From NCBI GenBank assembly GCA_016208315.1, contig JACQYF010000042.1:1-42325 (forward strand): 42,325 nt of DNA, given 5' to 3'. The stretch comes from Chloroflexota bacterium. GTDB taxonomy: Bacteria; Chloroflexota; Anaerolineae; UBA4142. Below are positions 1-7,904 of this stretch, piece after piece. Numbering within the stretch: the stretch's first letter is position 1; each line of letters opens with the position of its first letter. Below the pieces are notes generated by a model. It saw only the letters and a program-made list of their open reading frames with translations. It searched no databases and was not told the DNA's origin. The translations under genes and the position numbers were made by a program.

Positions 1-50
1 AGGGCGACCACAAGGGTTGCCTTAGCCAGGGCGACCACAAGGGTCGCCCC
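1..50. repeat. Tandem/palindromic GGGCGACC repeat, cut by the window edge
   Basis: Two copies of a unit beginning AGGGCGACCACAAGGG lie head to tail at 1-21 and 28-48. In the second copy GGGCGACC and GGTCGCCC form a hairpin arm pair. The minus-strand stop codon TAG of the neighbouring response regulator (50-52) is made from the edge of the repeat. It belongs with the other dispersed palindromes found at gene ends in this window. Confidence 0.75.
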
Positions 51-682
51 TACAAAAGGTCATGTTCCATTGCATAGCGCACCAATTCCTGGCGGCTGTG
101 CATGTTCAGTTTGCCCATCAAGTTCGCGCGGTGGTTGTCTACCGTGCGCACGCTCAGCATCAACGTGTCGGCGATCTGGCGATTGGTATAGCCCTTGACG
201 ATCAGGCGCAAGACCTCGACCTCGCGCGCGGTGAGCGGCGCGGTGTCCGGTTCCGCCGCGGGCGCGCGGAGTTCTTCGAGCAGGGCCTGGGTCATCGCCG
301 GGTGGACGTACATTTCGCCGCGGGAAATGGCGCGGACCGCGTTGATCAATTCCAGGTCGGCGGCGCGTTTGATGATGTAACCACTCGCGCCCGCGCGGAT
401 CGCTTCCCGCATCAGGTTCAAGTCTTCGTGCAGGGTGAGGATGAGGACGCGCCCCGCCGGCAACAGCTCTTTCATTCGCCGCGTGACCTGGATGCCATCC
501 AGCCCCGGCATGCCAATGTCCAGCAGCACGATGTCGGGGATCGTTTCAGCCGCAAAGCGCAGCGCCTCGTGTCCATCCGCTGCTTCGCCGATGACTTGCA
601 TGTCCGCTTCGGCATTCAGCAGCGCGCGCAATCCGCCGCGCAACACGCCGTGATCATCGGCGATCAATATTCGAATAGCCAC
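50..682 (-). CDS. NarL/FixJ-family response regulator (REC + LuxR HTH)
   Basis: A 210-residue two-domain regulator. The receiver domain (about 1-120) opens with RILIADDHGV, carries the phosphorylatable aspartate in IVLLDIGMPG and the late lysine in YIIKRA. The C-terminal LuxR helix-turn-helix (about 145-205) contains LTAREVEVLRLIVKGYTN and SVRTVDNHR. The start is taken as GTG at 682 because a clear GGAGGT lies 5 bases upstream; the longer open frame to 712 would add ten residues with no homology. The gene overlaps the end of the kinase upstream (stop at 654) by 29 bases, so the two are almost certainly translated from one mRNA and form a cognate pair. Targets cannot be told from the sequence. 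Confidence 0.93.
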   Translation of the reverse strand: MAIRILIADDHGVLRGGLRALLNAEADMQVIGEAADGHEALRFAAETIPDIVLLDIGMPGLDGIQVTRRMKELLPAGRVLILTLHEDLNLMREAIRAGASGYIIKRAADLELINAVRAISRGEMYVHPAMTQALLEELRAPAAEPDTAPLTAREVEVLRLIVKGYTNRQIADTLMLSVRTVDNHRANLMGKLNMHSRQELVRYAMEHDLL

Positions 683-2612
683 AAGGCACCTCCACTGCCA
701 ACGTCGTTCCAAGTCCGGCCAGACTCTCGATCCTGAGCGTGCCGCCTAAAATCTCGACGCGCTCTTGAATTCCGACGAGGCCCAAGCGGCCGCTTTGCAT
801 CCCCTGCGCGGGATCGAAGCCGACCCCGTTATCCTTGACCGTGGCGATCACGCGGTCACTGCACCGTTCCAAGACAACACTCCCCTCTGTCGCGCGAGCA
901 TGGCGGACCAAATTGTTCAGCGCTTCTTGCACCACCCGATACAACGTGGTTTCCACTGTCGCAGGCAAGTGAATGACATCAAAGCCGTGCGCCTCGAAAC
1001 GCACCGACACGTTGTGATGTTCGTTGAGCGTCTGAACGTATTGCCGCAACGTGGTCACCAGTCCCAGGCGGTCCAGACTGGGCGGACGCAAATTCCGCGC
1101 GAGGCGATGCAGATTTTCCAACACGTTGTCTGCCACGCCTCTCAATTCAGCCACCCGCGCGATGACCGCCTCCGGACGGTTGGCATCCAACTCCAAGAGT
1201 TTCAGGCCGAGCATCAAGGAAGCGAGTGTCTGTCCGGCGTCGTCGTGCAATTCACGCGCGATATAACCGCGTTCGCTTTCTTGAACCTCGACGAGCCGGC
1301 GCGACAAGTTTTGCAGTCGCTCGCGTCCCGCGCGCACCTGGCCAAAGAGCCACGCGTTTTGAATGACGACCGCCGCCTGCCCCATCAACCCTTCGACCAA
1401 GCGAACCTGTTCCGGCGTGAAAAAACCGGGTTCCGTCTTGTCCAATCCGCAAATGCCGATCGTTTTGCCCCCTACCAAGATGGGGACGCCCATCCAGTTG
1501 CGGACATGTTCGGTCCCGACGCGCGGCTGCCAATCCCGGTGACGCTGGGTATCTGCGATTAAGATGCTCTTCTGGTCGCCGAGCAACGCGGCAATGTGCG
1601 GGAATTGGTCAACGTCCAAAGTCATCGCGTGCAGTCGTTCGGGATCGGTCCAGCGCTCGTAACCGCGCAGCGCGCGCATCGCCAGGCGCGTCTCGGTTTC
1701 GAGCAGCAGGATGTGCGCGCTGTCGTACGGGACGAGCCGACCCACGTAATCGAGCAAGGTGTTCAAGACGGTGTCGAGGTCTAGGGTTTGGGTGAGGGCC
1801 AGACTGGCGCCGCGCAGCGACTCGGCGATCCGGCGCGAATACTGTTCGGCCTGGTACAACCGCGCGTTCTGGATCGCGACGCCGATGACTTGGCCCATCG
1901 CTTTGAAGAAATCCACCTGGCTGGGCTTGAAGCGCGCCGGCGTGCGACTGAATAGGTCTATGACACCCTGCAGCCGGCCCTCGGCCAACAAGGGCACGCA
2001 GAGGTAGCCCTTCCATTCCGAATCGTTTATTCCCAACCCGGGCTTGAAAAGATCGGACAGGTCCAGCAGATCGGACTCGGCCATCGGCTCCGGCGCGCGA
2101 AGGATGCGCTCGTTGTGAAACGCGCGCGCGTGAATGGTCTCGAAGGCGCTGGACACGGTGGCGGGCAAGCCCCAGGAAATTTCCAGGCGCAGCGCGGCGG
2201 TCTCCTCTTCGTAACAAAAGATCGCGCCGCCCGGAATTTCGAATTGTTCGGTGAGCAACTGCTGGCAGGTTTCCAACATATGTTGCAGTTCCAGCGAATG
2301 GCTGACCGCCGCGCTCATCTCGTTGAGCGCGGCTAGTTCCCGGTTGCGCTGCATGATTTCTTCCTCGGCCTGCTTCCGCTCGGCAATGTGCCGGATCAAG
2401 GGCCGATAGAGGAACAAATATAGGGCCGGCGACATGAGGACTGCCAATAATGCGGAATCGAGGAGCGTTTCCACCAGGTGGGGTAACGGCGGCAGAATCG
2501 TGATGAATATCATGATGGTGGCTTCGAATCCAAAGATGGCCGCCGAGGTGACGAGCAAAAGTTGAATGGGCGAGGGATAAAGGCGGTTGACTTGTTTCAT
2601 TGTTTGGTCCAT
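654..2612 (-). CDS. GAF-domain sensor histidine kinase (NarX/DegS-like HisKA_3)
   Basis: A 652-residue kinase. The N-terminus has two hydrophobic segments (about 17-65) that anchor it in the membrane, followed by a short coiled coil, two GAF domains (about 85-255 and 265-425), the HisKA_3 dimerisation helix with the phospho-acceptor histidine in RELHDDAGQTLASL (near 452), and a HATPase domain (about 545-645) with an intact N box (VVQEALNNLVRHA) and G box (VKDNGVGFD). This architecture belongs to kinases that phosphorylate NarL-type regulators, which fits the overlapping regulator gene downstream. The start codon lies 8 bases after the stop of the MscS gene, so MscS, kinase and regulator look like one operon. 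The signal sensed is not evident; GAF domains here could bind a small molecule or simply relay. Confidence 0.93.
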   Translation of the reverse strand: MDQTMKQVNRLYPSPIQLLLVTSAAIFGFEATIMIFITILPPLPHLVETLLDSALLAVLMSPALYLFLYRPLIRHIAERKQAEEEIMQRNRELAALNEMSAAVSHSLELQHMLETCQQLLTEQFEIPGGAIFCYEEETAALRLEISWGLPATVSSAFETIHARAFHNERILRAPEPMAESDLLDLSDLFKPGLGINDSEWKGYLCVPLLAEGRLQGVIDLFSRTPARFKPSQVDFFKAMGQVIGVAIQNARLYQAEQYSRRIAESLRGASLALTQTLDLDTVLNTLLDYVGRLVPYDSAHILLLETETRLAMRALRGYERWTDPERLHAMTLDVDQFPHIAALLGDQKSILIADTQRHRDWQPRVGTEHVRNWMGVPILVGGKTIGICGLDKTEPGFFTPEQVRLVEGLMGQAAVVIQNAWLFGQVRAGRERLQNLSRRLVEVQESERGYIARELHDDAGQTLASLMLGLKLLELDANRPEAVIARVAELRGVADNVLENLHRLARNLRPPSLDRLGLVTTLRQYVQTLNEHHNVSVRFEAHGFDVIHLPATVETTLYRVVQEALNNLVRHARATEGSVVLERCSDRVIATVKDNGVGFDPAQGMQSGRLGLVGIQERVEILGGTLRIESLAGLGTTLAVEVPCGYSNIDRR

Positions 2613-2620
2613 AGGTTCGG

Positions 2621-3148
2621 TCAGGCCTCTGCGTTTTTCTGCGCCGTGTTCTTTTGCACGATGGTGCTGGTCAACATGACGAGATTGGGAACGATCACGC
2701 GGTCGCCCGCGGCGTTGCGGAGGAGGGTGGTGCGAATCCGCACGTCTTCGATAATGCCCTGTTGGCCGTCCACTTTAACTTCGTCGCCCACGTCGAACGG
2801 CCGCTCGATCAACAAATACAGCCCGGCGATCAGCCCGCGCGCGATATCCTGCACCGACAGCGAGATGGCAATGGTCGTCAGTCCGACAAAGGCGGTGAGC
2901 GCAGGCAAGTCAATGCCGAGCACGGCGAGCGCGAACAGGATTCCGAGCGCGAGGAGACCCAAGTGCGTAACGCGCGCCACGAAGAGGATCGCGTTAGGAT
3001 GCGCTTGCGCGCGCTGCAGCGCCTCACGCGCGCCGCGGCGACCGACGCCGGCGGCCCAGACCATCACCAGCAAAATCACGATGGCCCACACCGCACGGAC
3101 CCAGAACAATGGTGAAATGGGGCCCCAGAGGGAAAAGAGTTGGTCCAT
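2621..3148 (-). CDS. Short MscS-family mechanosensitive channel
   Basis: A 175-residue membrane protein. Three hydrophobic helices (about 8-32, 52-78 and 80-100) lead into the pore-lining helix and the conserved MscS stretch AISLSVQDIARGLIAG, then the beta domain motif RPFDVGDEVKVDG and NLVMLTSTIVQKN. It ends soon after the beta domain, so it lacks most of the C-terminal alpha/beta cage of E. coli MscS (286 residues). ATG at 3148 is chosen because the open frame upstream runs back into the well-conserved metallolyase gene. Co-transcription with a kinase/regulator pair suggests, as inference, that the pair responds to envelope or osmotic state. It could also be a non-gating MscS homologue. Confidence 0.88.
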   Translation of the reverse strand: MDQLFSLWGPISPLFWVRAVWAIVILLVMVWAAGVGRRGAREALQRAQAHPNAILFVARVTHLGLLALGILFALAVLGIDLPALTAFVGLTTIAISLSVQDIARGLIAGLYLLIERPFDVGDEVKVDGQQGIIEDVRIRTTLLRNAAGDRVIVPNLVMLTSTIVQKNTAQKNAEA

Positions 3149-3157
3149 GTTGCTCTT

Positions 3158-3184
3158 GTAGGACAAATTGGCAATTTGTCCTAC
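3158..3184. repeat. 27-bp palindrome GTAGGACAA...TTGTCCTAC
   Basis: The arms GTAGGACAAATTG and CAATTTGTCCTAC form a perfect inverted repeat around a single G. The TAG stop of the metallolyase gene (3181-3183) is made by its right arm. A near-identical copy lies at 5467-5493, so this is a dispersed family and not a unique operator. It has no U-tract and is a poor intrinsic terminator. Confidence 0.85.
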
Positions 3185-4404
3185 GCGCCAATCACGTCCT
3201 CGGCCATTGCGCGGAACTCGGCTTCGGTCAACAATCGTTTTTGGTTCAGCGAAAAGGTTTTGACGATGGTCAGAAGCTTGGCTACCTCGTCTTCCGTCGC
3301 CTTGAGGTTGGCGCGGTCGAGCCACACTTTGACGGAATCGAGTCCGCTGCCCTTGCCCAGCACCGCCTCGGCGGGCGCTTGCCCGACGAGGTCCCAGCGA
3401 TAGGGAAACAGTTCGGTGGGGTCCGTGTCGCCGCAGTTCCGGAGCCAAGTCGTGATGATACCTGACTCGACACTGTACAGTTTTTCGCCGACGACCGGTT
3501 TGTTCCACGGCACGGCAATGCCGGACCGTTCCTGAACGAGTTTGGCAAGTTTGGTGAGTTTGCTGTAATCCAAGCCGAGGTCAATGCCGTACATTGTGAG
3601 CAGCGCCATCGCGGTTTCTTCCATCGGGACATTGCCCGCGCGCTCGCCGATGCCCAGCACGGTCGTGTGCATGACCTCGACGCCTTCGGCCAGCGCCATG
3701 ATCGTATTCGCTACGCCCAGCGCGAAATCCATGTGAAAGTGCGCTTCGAGACGTTTGTTGATGCGGGCCTTGACCTGACGCACAAAATACTGCATGGCGT
3801 GCGGCGAGGTCACGCCGAAAGTGTCCACGAGCGCGAGCGCGTCCATGTGCCCTTCGGTCCCCACGCGCGTGATGAGGTCGAGCACCCAGCGGATGTCCGC
3901 GCGCGTAAAATCAATCGGGAAGAAGACGACTTCCAGGCCGTGTTCGTGCGCGAACCGCGTGGACTGGATCGAGGTCTCGATCGCTTTTTCGAGGGGCCAG
4001 CGATACGCTTTTTCGATAATGTGCTCGCTGGACGGAATTTCCATGACGACGCCCTGGACGCCGCAGTCAATCGCGCGTTTGACGTCGTCCACCATGCAGC
4101 GCGCAAAGCAAAAGATTTGCGGCCCGAGATCGCGCTTGACGATCTCTTTGATCGCCGCCTCGTCGGAAGGCGAAACGGCCGGCATTCCCGCTTCGATGCG
4201 ATGGACCCCCGCTTCGGCGAGCGCCTCGGCGATGGCGATCTTGTCGTCCTTGTTGAAAATGATCCCGGCCTGTTGTTCGCCATCGCGCAGCGTGATGTCG
4301 TGGACTTTGATCTGCCGCGCGAAATCAAAACCCGCGCGTACGTCTTCGGCAAAATTCCAGGGGCTGACAAACCACTGCTCGGTCTTCCAGGGTGAATTCA
4401 CCAT
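3181..4404 (-). CDS. DRE-TIM metallolyase (HMG-CoA lyase / isopropylmalate-homocitrate synthase superfamily)
   Basis: A 407-residue TIM-barrel enzyme. It shows the family signature HDITLRDGEQQAG (about 36-48), in which the D-R-E-type residues bind metal and the enolate, and the second metal site HFHMDFALGVAN (about 220-231). The family joins or cleaves acyl groups next to a carboxylate (2-isopropylmalate, homocitrate, citramalate, HMG-CoA). The C-terminal part lacks the recognisable LeuA regulatory domain, so leucine synthesis is unlikely and the exact substrate is open. ATG at 4404 has GGAG 8 bases upstream. The next gene upstream encodes a FAH-family enzyme on the same strand, consistent with a small catabolic module, but this is inference. 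Confidence 0.88.
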   Translation of the reverse strand: MVNSPWKTEQWFVSPWNFAEDVRAGFDFARQIKVHDITLRDGEQQAGIIFNKDDKIAIAEALAEAGVHRIEAGMPAVSPSDEAAIKEIVKRDLGPQIFCFARCMVDDVKRAIDCGVQGVVMEIPSSEHIIEKAYRWPLEKAIETSIQSTRFAHEHGLEVVFFPIDFTRADIRWVLDLITRVGTEGHMDALALVDTFGVTSPHAMQYFVRQVKARINKRLEAHFHMDFALGVANTIMALAEGVEVMHTTVLGIGERAGNVPMEETAMALLTMYGIDLGLDYSKLTKLAKLVQERSGIAVPWNKPVVGEKLYSVESGIITTWLRNCGDTDPTELFPYRWDLVGQAPAEAVLGKGSGLDSVKVWLDRANLKATEDEVAKLLTIVKTFSLNQKRLLTEAEFRAMAEDVIGA

Positions 4405-4447
4405 GTATGTTCTCCAAATAGTGTTTGGATTCGCGTCAACGAATGGG

Positions 4448-4493
4448 GAACGAATAAGCGAATAGTGCGTGGGCCTTATTCGTTTATTCGTTC
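4448..4493. repeat. Inverted repeat of CGAATAA units
   Basis: GAACGAATAAGCGAATAG (4448-4465) is complementary to the segment 4476-4493 at 16 of 18 positions, with a 10-base loop. The TGA stop of the FAH-family gene (4492-4494) is formed at its right edge. It lies between two co-directional genes and may act as a 3'-end hairpin. Confidence 0.75.
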
Positions 4494-5424
4494 AAGATTC
4501 GTTGAGTTGGTTGATCGGATTCCTCAGCCGCCCCAGCCCTTCCACTTCGACTTCGACGACGTCGCCGGGTTTCAGGTAGACCGGCGGGTTGCGAAAGGTT
4601 CCCACGCCGGACGGCGTGCCGGTGGCGATGATGTCGCCGGGCAGCAGCGTGATGCCGCGCGAGATGAACGCGATCAGTTGCGCGACGCCGTTGATCATGA
4701 ACGCGGTGTTGGAATCCTGGCGGACTTCGCCGTTCACCCAGCAGCGAATCGCGAGATTTTGCGGATCGGGGATTTCGTCGCGGGTGGCGATGTAGGGGCC
4801 GAGCGGGCAAAAGGTGTCGAGCGATTTGCCGCGCGCCCACTGCCGGCCGCCGCGCTCGTCGTATTGCAGATCGCGCGCGCTGATGTCGTTCAGGTTGCAG
4901 TAACCAAAGACGTAATTCAGCGCGTCGTCCGCCGCCACGCGCGTGGCGCGCTGGCCCATCACGACGCCCAGTTCGGCCTCGTAATCCACCTTCTGCGCGA
5001 GTTCGGGATCCCAGGCGACCGCTTGGTCGGGTCCGATGATGGCGTTGGAGAATTTGGGAAAGAGCGCGGGGTACAATTCCGCCGTGGCGACAATGTTCTG
5101 CTCGCGGCGGTGCTCGCCATAGTTCAAGCCGACGCCGATGATTTTGGACGGGTTCGAGATGGGCGCGAGCCATTTCACGTGGTCGGTTCGAAAGACGACG
5201 CCATCCACGGCCCGGCTGCCCATAAACTCGAGAGTTTCATTCGCCGCGTCGAGCGCGGCTTCGCCCTGCCGGACAAAATCGAGCGCGTCGGCGGCGAGAT
5301 AGCGCGCCTCCTGCCCTTTCGAGGCGAGGAACATGGCGCGCGCCAGATTCAGATCAACGACCGAATCGCCGCGCGCCGCGCCCCAGCGCGTCTGCCCGCC
5401 GGCGATGAAGGTGACGAGTTTCAC
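4492..5424 (-). CDS. Fumarylacetoacetate hydrolase (FAH) family protein
   Basis: A 310-residue enzyme of the FAH fold. Visible family motifs are IGVGLNYGEHRRE, the metal-binding E-x-E in DYEAELGVVMG, the later acidic ligand region GYCNLNDISARDLQ, the lysine in RGKSLDTFCPLGPY, and the closing IATGTPSGVG and PGDVVEVEVEGLG. Relatives cleave or decarboxylate 2,4-diketo acids, or act as acylpyruvases or 2-hydroxyhepta-2,4-diene-1,7-dioate isomerases, with Mg or Mn. The start is GTG at 5424, decided by AAGGAGA 5 bases upstream. It lies upstream of the DRE-TIM enzyme on the same strand with a palindromic repeat between them. Substrate not determinable from sequence. Confidence 0.92.
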   Translation of the reverse strand: MKLVTFIAGGQTRWGAARGDSVVDLNLARAMFLASKGQEARYLAADALDFVRQGEAALDAANETLEFMGSRAVDGVVFRTDHVKWLAPISNPSKIIGVGLNYGEHRREQNIVATAELYPALFPKFSNAIIGPDQAVAWDPELAQKVDYEAELGVVMGQRATRVAADDALNYVFGYCNLNDISARDLQYDERGGRQWARGKSLDTFCPLGPYIATRDEIPDPQNLAIRCWVNGEVRQDSNTAFMINGVAQLIAFISRGITLLPGDIIATGTPSGVGTFRNPPVYLKPGDVVEVEVEGLGRLRNPINQLNES

Positions 5425-5466
5425 GACAGTCTCCTTTTCCTAATTTGCGAGTTGATTTTACCTCAA

Positions 5467-5493
5467 GTAGGACAAGTTGCCAACTTGTCCTAC
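5467..5493. repeat. Second 27-bp GTAGGACAA...TTGTCCTAC palindrome
   Basis: GTAGGACAAGTTG and CAACTTGTCCTAC are perfectly complementary around one central base. The copy differs from the one at 3158-3184 by compensating changes in the two arms, which keep the pairing intact. The TAG stop codon of comEC (5490-5492) is supplied by the right arm, as in the first copy. Confidence 0.85.
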
Positions 5494-7826
5494 CGCGCCG
5501 TCCTTACCGCGAGCGTTCTCCCATCCGTTGTGATCTCGATTGTTCCATGCTCGTCCGCCCTCAACAGCGTGGTCTGCGAGAATGCCGCGAGCAAATCTGC
5601 GGACGGTTGGTCGCGGGCGGCCGGGCCAGCAAACAGAATCGTGAACTGCGGGTCGACCGCATCGAGAAACTCTGGCGTAATGCGGCGCGGCGCGACGAGT
5701 ACAGTGCTTGGCTCTGCGCTCGATTCGACGAACGCGGCTTGCTCGTTCTCGCTCGCGCTGTCGGCGAAGAGGAGCGCGAGGTGAGCGGCTTGCAGGCGCG
5801 CGATAGCGCAGCCGTCGTTATCGCCCAGTTGGAGAATTTCGAATCTGAGATTCTGATCGAGGGCGATTTGCAGACCGGGCTGGGCGAGTTGGGTGGGCAC
5901 GCGTTTTTGCGAAACGAGGTCGTGCCATTTCAAGTACGCAGCCGTTGGTTTCGCGGGCGCCCGCACTTGGACAATCTGCTGCACGTCGTAGCGTTCCAGC
6001 GCGACGACGAGACCCGCGAGATGGGCATCATCCGGGTTTGTCAGGACGAGCAGTTCAAGCGAGCGTTGCCAAAACGGCATCCCCTCGCCGAGCGCGGCTA
6101 ACGTGACACTCGGATTCGCGCCGCCGTCAATGAGCACCCGCGCCCCGCTCGGCGTGCGAACCAGGGTGGCCGCGCTGCCCGCGTCGAGAAACTCGATATG
6201 GGTTTTTCCGTCGGGTAGATTGGCGGCAAGATTGTAGAACCAAACCAGCAAGACGAGCGCGGTCGCCATTGCGAGTGTGGGAGTATGGGAGTGGGGGAGT
6301 GGGGGAGTGAGGGGAGTATGGGGGTATGGGAGTGTGGGTGCGGCGGCGCGCAAATAGGTGTAGCCGAATAATGAGACGTAATAGAGCGCGAGGAGCAGTA
6401 CGTCCATGCGGCCGATGTCGAGCGCGGCAAGCGGTAGGTTAGCGGTTGCTTGGACGACGACGATGGTCCATTCGAGAAAGGCCCACGCGATCCAGGCGAG
6501 CAGTTGGCCGATGGGTTGAACGACCATCGCGACCAGTGTCGCGAGTCCGCCCAGGGTCATTACCGCGGGCTGGGCCGGCAGCGCGAGGAGGTTGGTGACT
6601 AGTCCCACGAGCGATAGGCGATGGAATGCAAAAACGATGAGGGGCGTCGTCGTAATCTGCGCGGCGAGCGTCACGATGAGGGAATCGCCGAGCGCGCCCA
6701 CGATTTGCCTGGCGCGTTCCACGGCAACGATACGCGCCAAGCGATCCTCGAACCACCGGGTGAGTGGCTGAACATATTGGATGAGGCCCAGCGTCGCGAG
6801 GAAACTCAGTTGGAAACTCAAATCAAATACCACGAAGGGATTATGCGCGGTCATAGCGAGCGCCGCGAGCGCCAGCGCGTTGAGCGCGTCGTTCGGGCGG
6901 TGCAAATGCCGCGCGAGGACGGCCAGCCCGCCCATGATGGCCGCGCGAACCACGGAAGGACTTGCGCCGACCAGGAGCGTATAAATCGCCAAGCCGAGAA
7001 TGACGACGAGGGTCGCGAGCCAGCGCTCGCCGAACACGCGGCGCGCCAACGCGGAAAAGAGGCCCACGAGGATCGCGACGTTAAACCCCGAGATCGCAAT
7101 AATATGCGCCGTGTTCGTCGCGCTGAACGCGCCGGCCAGATCGCGCGGCATACCGGAATCATCGCCGAGCAGAATTCCGGCGAGCAGCGACGCGGCGGGT
7201 TCGGGAAAAATCGCGTGAACGGTCGTCAACGCGCGGGCCTTGAACGCATAGAGCGCGGTGTAAAACGGATCGCCTTGATCGCGCGCGAGAGTTCGGATCG
7301 CGCCGCCGTAGGTGCGGACGAGGGAGTGAATGCCCTGGCGCGCCAGGTATTCTTTGTAGGAGAAATCCTCGAATTCGGGAGGGGTCGTCGGTTCGCCGTA
7401 GATTTGTATCTGATCGCCGTAACGCACGTCCGTCTCGCGCGGCGCTTGGACCAAGGCCATCCCGGACACGTCGCGCCACGCCTGATCCACGCGAATCTGT
7501 GTGATGGAAACGCGGAGATTCAGCGTGCGATCGCGCACGTCCGGCGGCTCGGTCACAATGCCAACAAGGGTTGTCGCGCCCCGATCGTTGAAACTCGCCA
7601 AAGAGCGTTCGTCGAAATGCGGCAGCGCGACCGTATAGCGCAGCGCGGCAAGCACAAAGAGCAGGAAACAGACGTGGACGCGGCGGAGGATCGAATCATG
7701 CCGCCAGATGGCGAGCAATCCCGCCGGGAGCGCGAGCCACAAGCCCCACAGGGCCTGAGGCAACGGGATGAGCGATGCGACCGTGATGCCGGCAACCCAT
7801 GCCGCGGCGAGATAGACCAACAGCAC
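5490..7826 (-). CDS. comEC: ComEC/Rec2-family DNA-uptake channel with degenerate metallo-beta-lactamase domain
   Basis: A 778-residue polytopic membrane protein. Order: N-terminal membrane segment and DUF4131-like OB region (about 1-190), Competence domain with many helices (about 200-490, including the motif GILLGDDSGMPRDL and IIAISGFNVAILVG), a Pro/Thr/His-rich stretch (about 496-518) coded by a G-rich DNA repeat, then a metallo-beta-lactamase-like domain (about 535-775). In that last domain the usual HxHxDH motif reads NPDDAH (near 598), and the later HHGS-like motif reads APRR, so metal binding should be lost. The family imports single-stranded DNA across the membrane. Start GTG at 7826 sits 15 bases from a palindrome. 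Uptake may still work without the nuclease-like domain. Confidence 0.93.
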   Translation of the reverse strand: MLLVYLAAAWVAGITVASLIPLPQALWGLWLALPAGLLAIWRHDSILRRVHVCFLLFVLAALRYTVALPHFDERSLASFNDRGATTLVGIVTEPPDVRDRTLNLRVSITQIRVDQAWRDVSGMALVQAPRETDVRYGDQIQIYGEPTTPPEFEDFSYKEYLARQGIHSLVRTYGGAIRTLARDQGDPFYTALYAFKARALTTVHAIFPEPAASLLAGILLGDDSGMPRDLAGAFSATNTAHIIAISGFNVAILVGLFSALARRVFGERWLATLVVILGLAIYTLLVGASPSVVRAAIMGGLAVLARHLHRPNDALNALALAALAMTAHNPFVVFDLSFQLSFLATLGLIQYVQPLTRWFEDRLARIVAVERARQIVGALGDSLIVTLAAQITTTPLIVFAFHRLSLVGLVTNLLALPAQPAVMTLGGLATLVAMVVQPIGQLLAWIAWAFLEWTIVVVQATANLPLAALDIGRMDVLLLALYYVSLFGYTYLRAAAPTLPYPHTPLTPPLPHSHTPTLAMATALVLLVWFYNLAANLPDGKTHIEFLDAGSAATLVRTPSGARVLIDGGANPSVTLAALGEGMPFWQRSLELLVLTNPDDAHLAGLVVALERYDVQQIVQVRAPAKPTAAYLKWHDLVSQKRVPTQLAQPGLQIALDQNLRFEILQLGDNDGCAIARLQAAHLALLFADSASENEQAAFVESSAEPSTVLVAPRRITPEFLDAVDPQFTILFAGPAARDQPSADLLAAFSQTTLLRADEHGTIEITTDGRTLAVRTAR
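6273..6340. repeat. G-rich octamer-like repeat inside comEC
   Basis: A run of GTGTGGGA, GTATGGGA and GTGGGGGAGT units with almost no C, unlike the surrounding coding DNA. On the coding strand it is read in frame as a Pro/Thr/His-rich linker (residues about 496-518) between the membrane channel and the lactamase-like domain. Its length is close to a multiple of three and it brings no stop. Confidence 0.75.
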
Positions 7827-7840
7827 CGTCGTGCCTCATT

Positions 7841-7897
7841 GTAGGGGCGGGGTCTCCCCGCCCTGTGGACGCGAGGGCGGGGAGACCCCGCCCCTAC
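7841..7897. repeat. 24-bp-arm palindrome GTAGGGGCGGGG...
   Basis: GTAGGGGCGGGGTCTCCCCG and four further bases (7841-7864) pair perfectly with 7874-7897, with a 9-base loop. It lies between the stop of the sigma-fusion gene (7905) and the start of comEC (7826), both minus strand. It could be an mRNA-processing or termination hairpin; there is no U-tract. It shares the GTAGGGGCG edge with the repeat at 1-50. Confidence 0.85.
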
Positions 7898-7904
7898 ACA
7901 CCCA

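Noticed and set aside
6621..7844. 407-codon open frame antisense to comEC
   Set aside because: Arg/Gly/Asp-rich translation with no domain; it mirrors the codon pattern of the strongly supported gene on the other strand. Several other long antisense frames (765-1562, 4465-5784, 14027-15400, 18846-20276) were rejected for the same reason.
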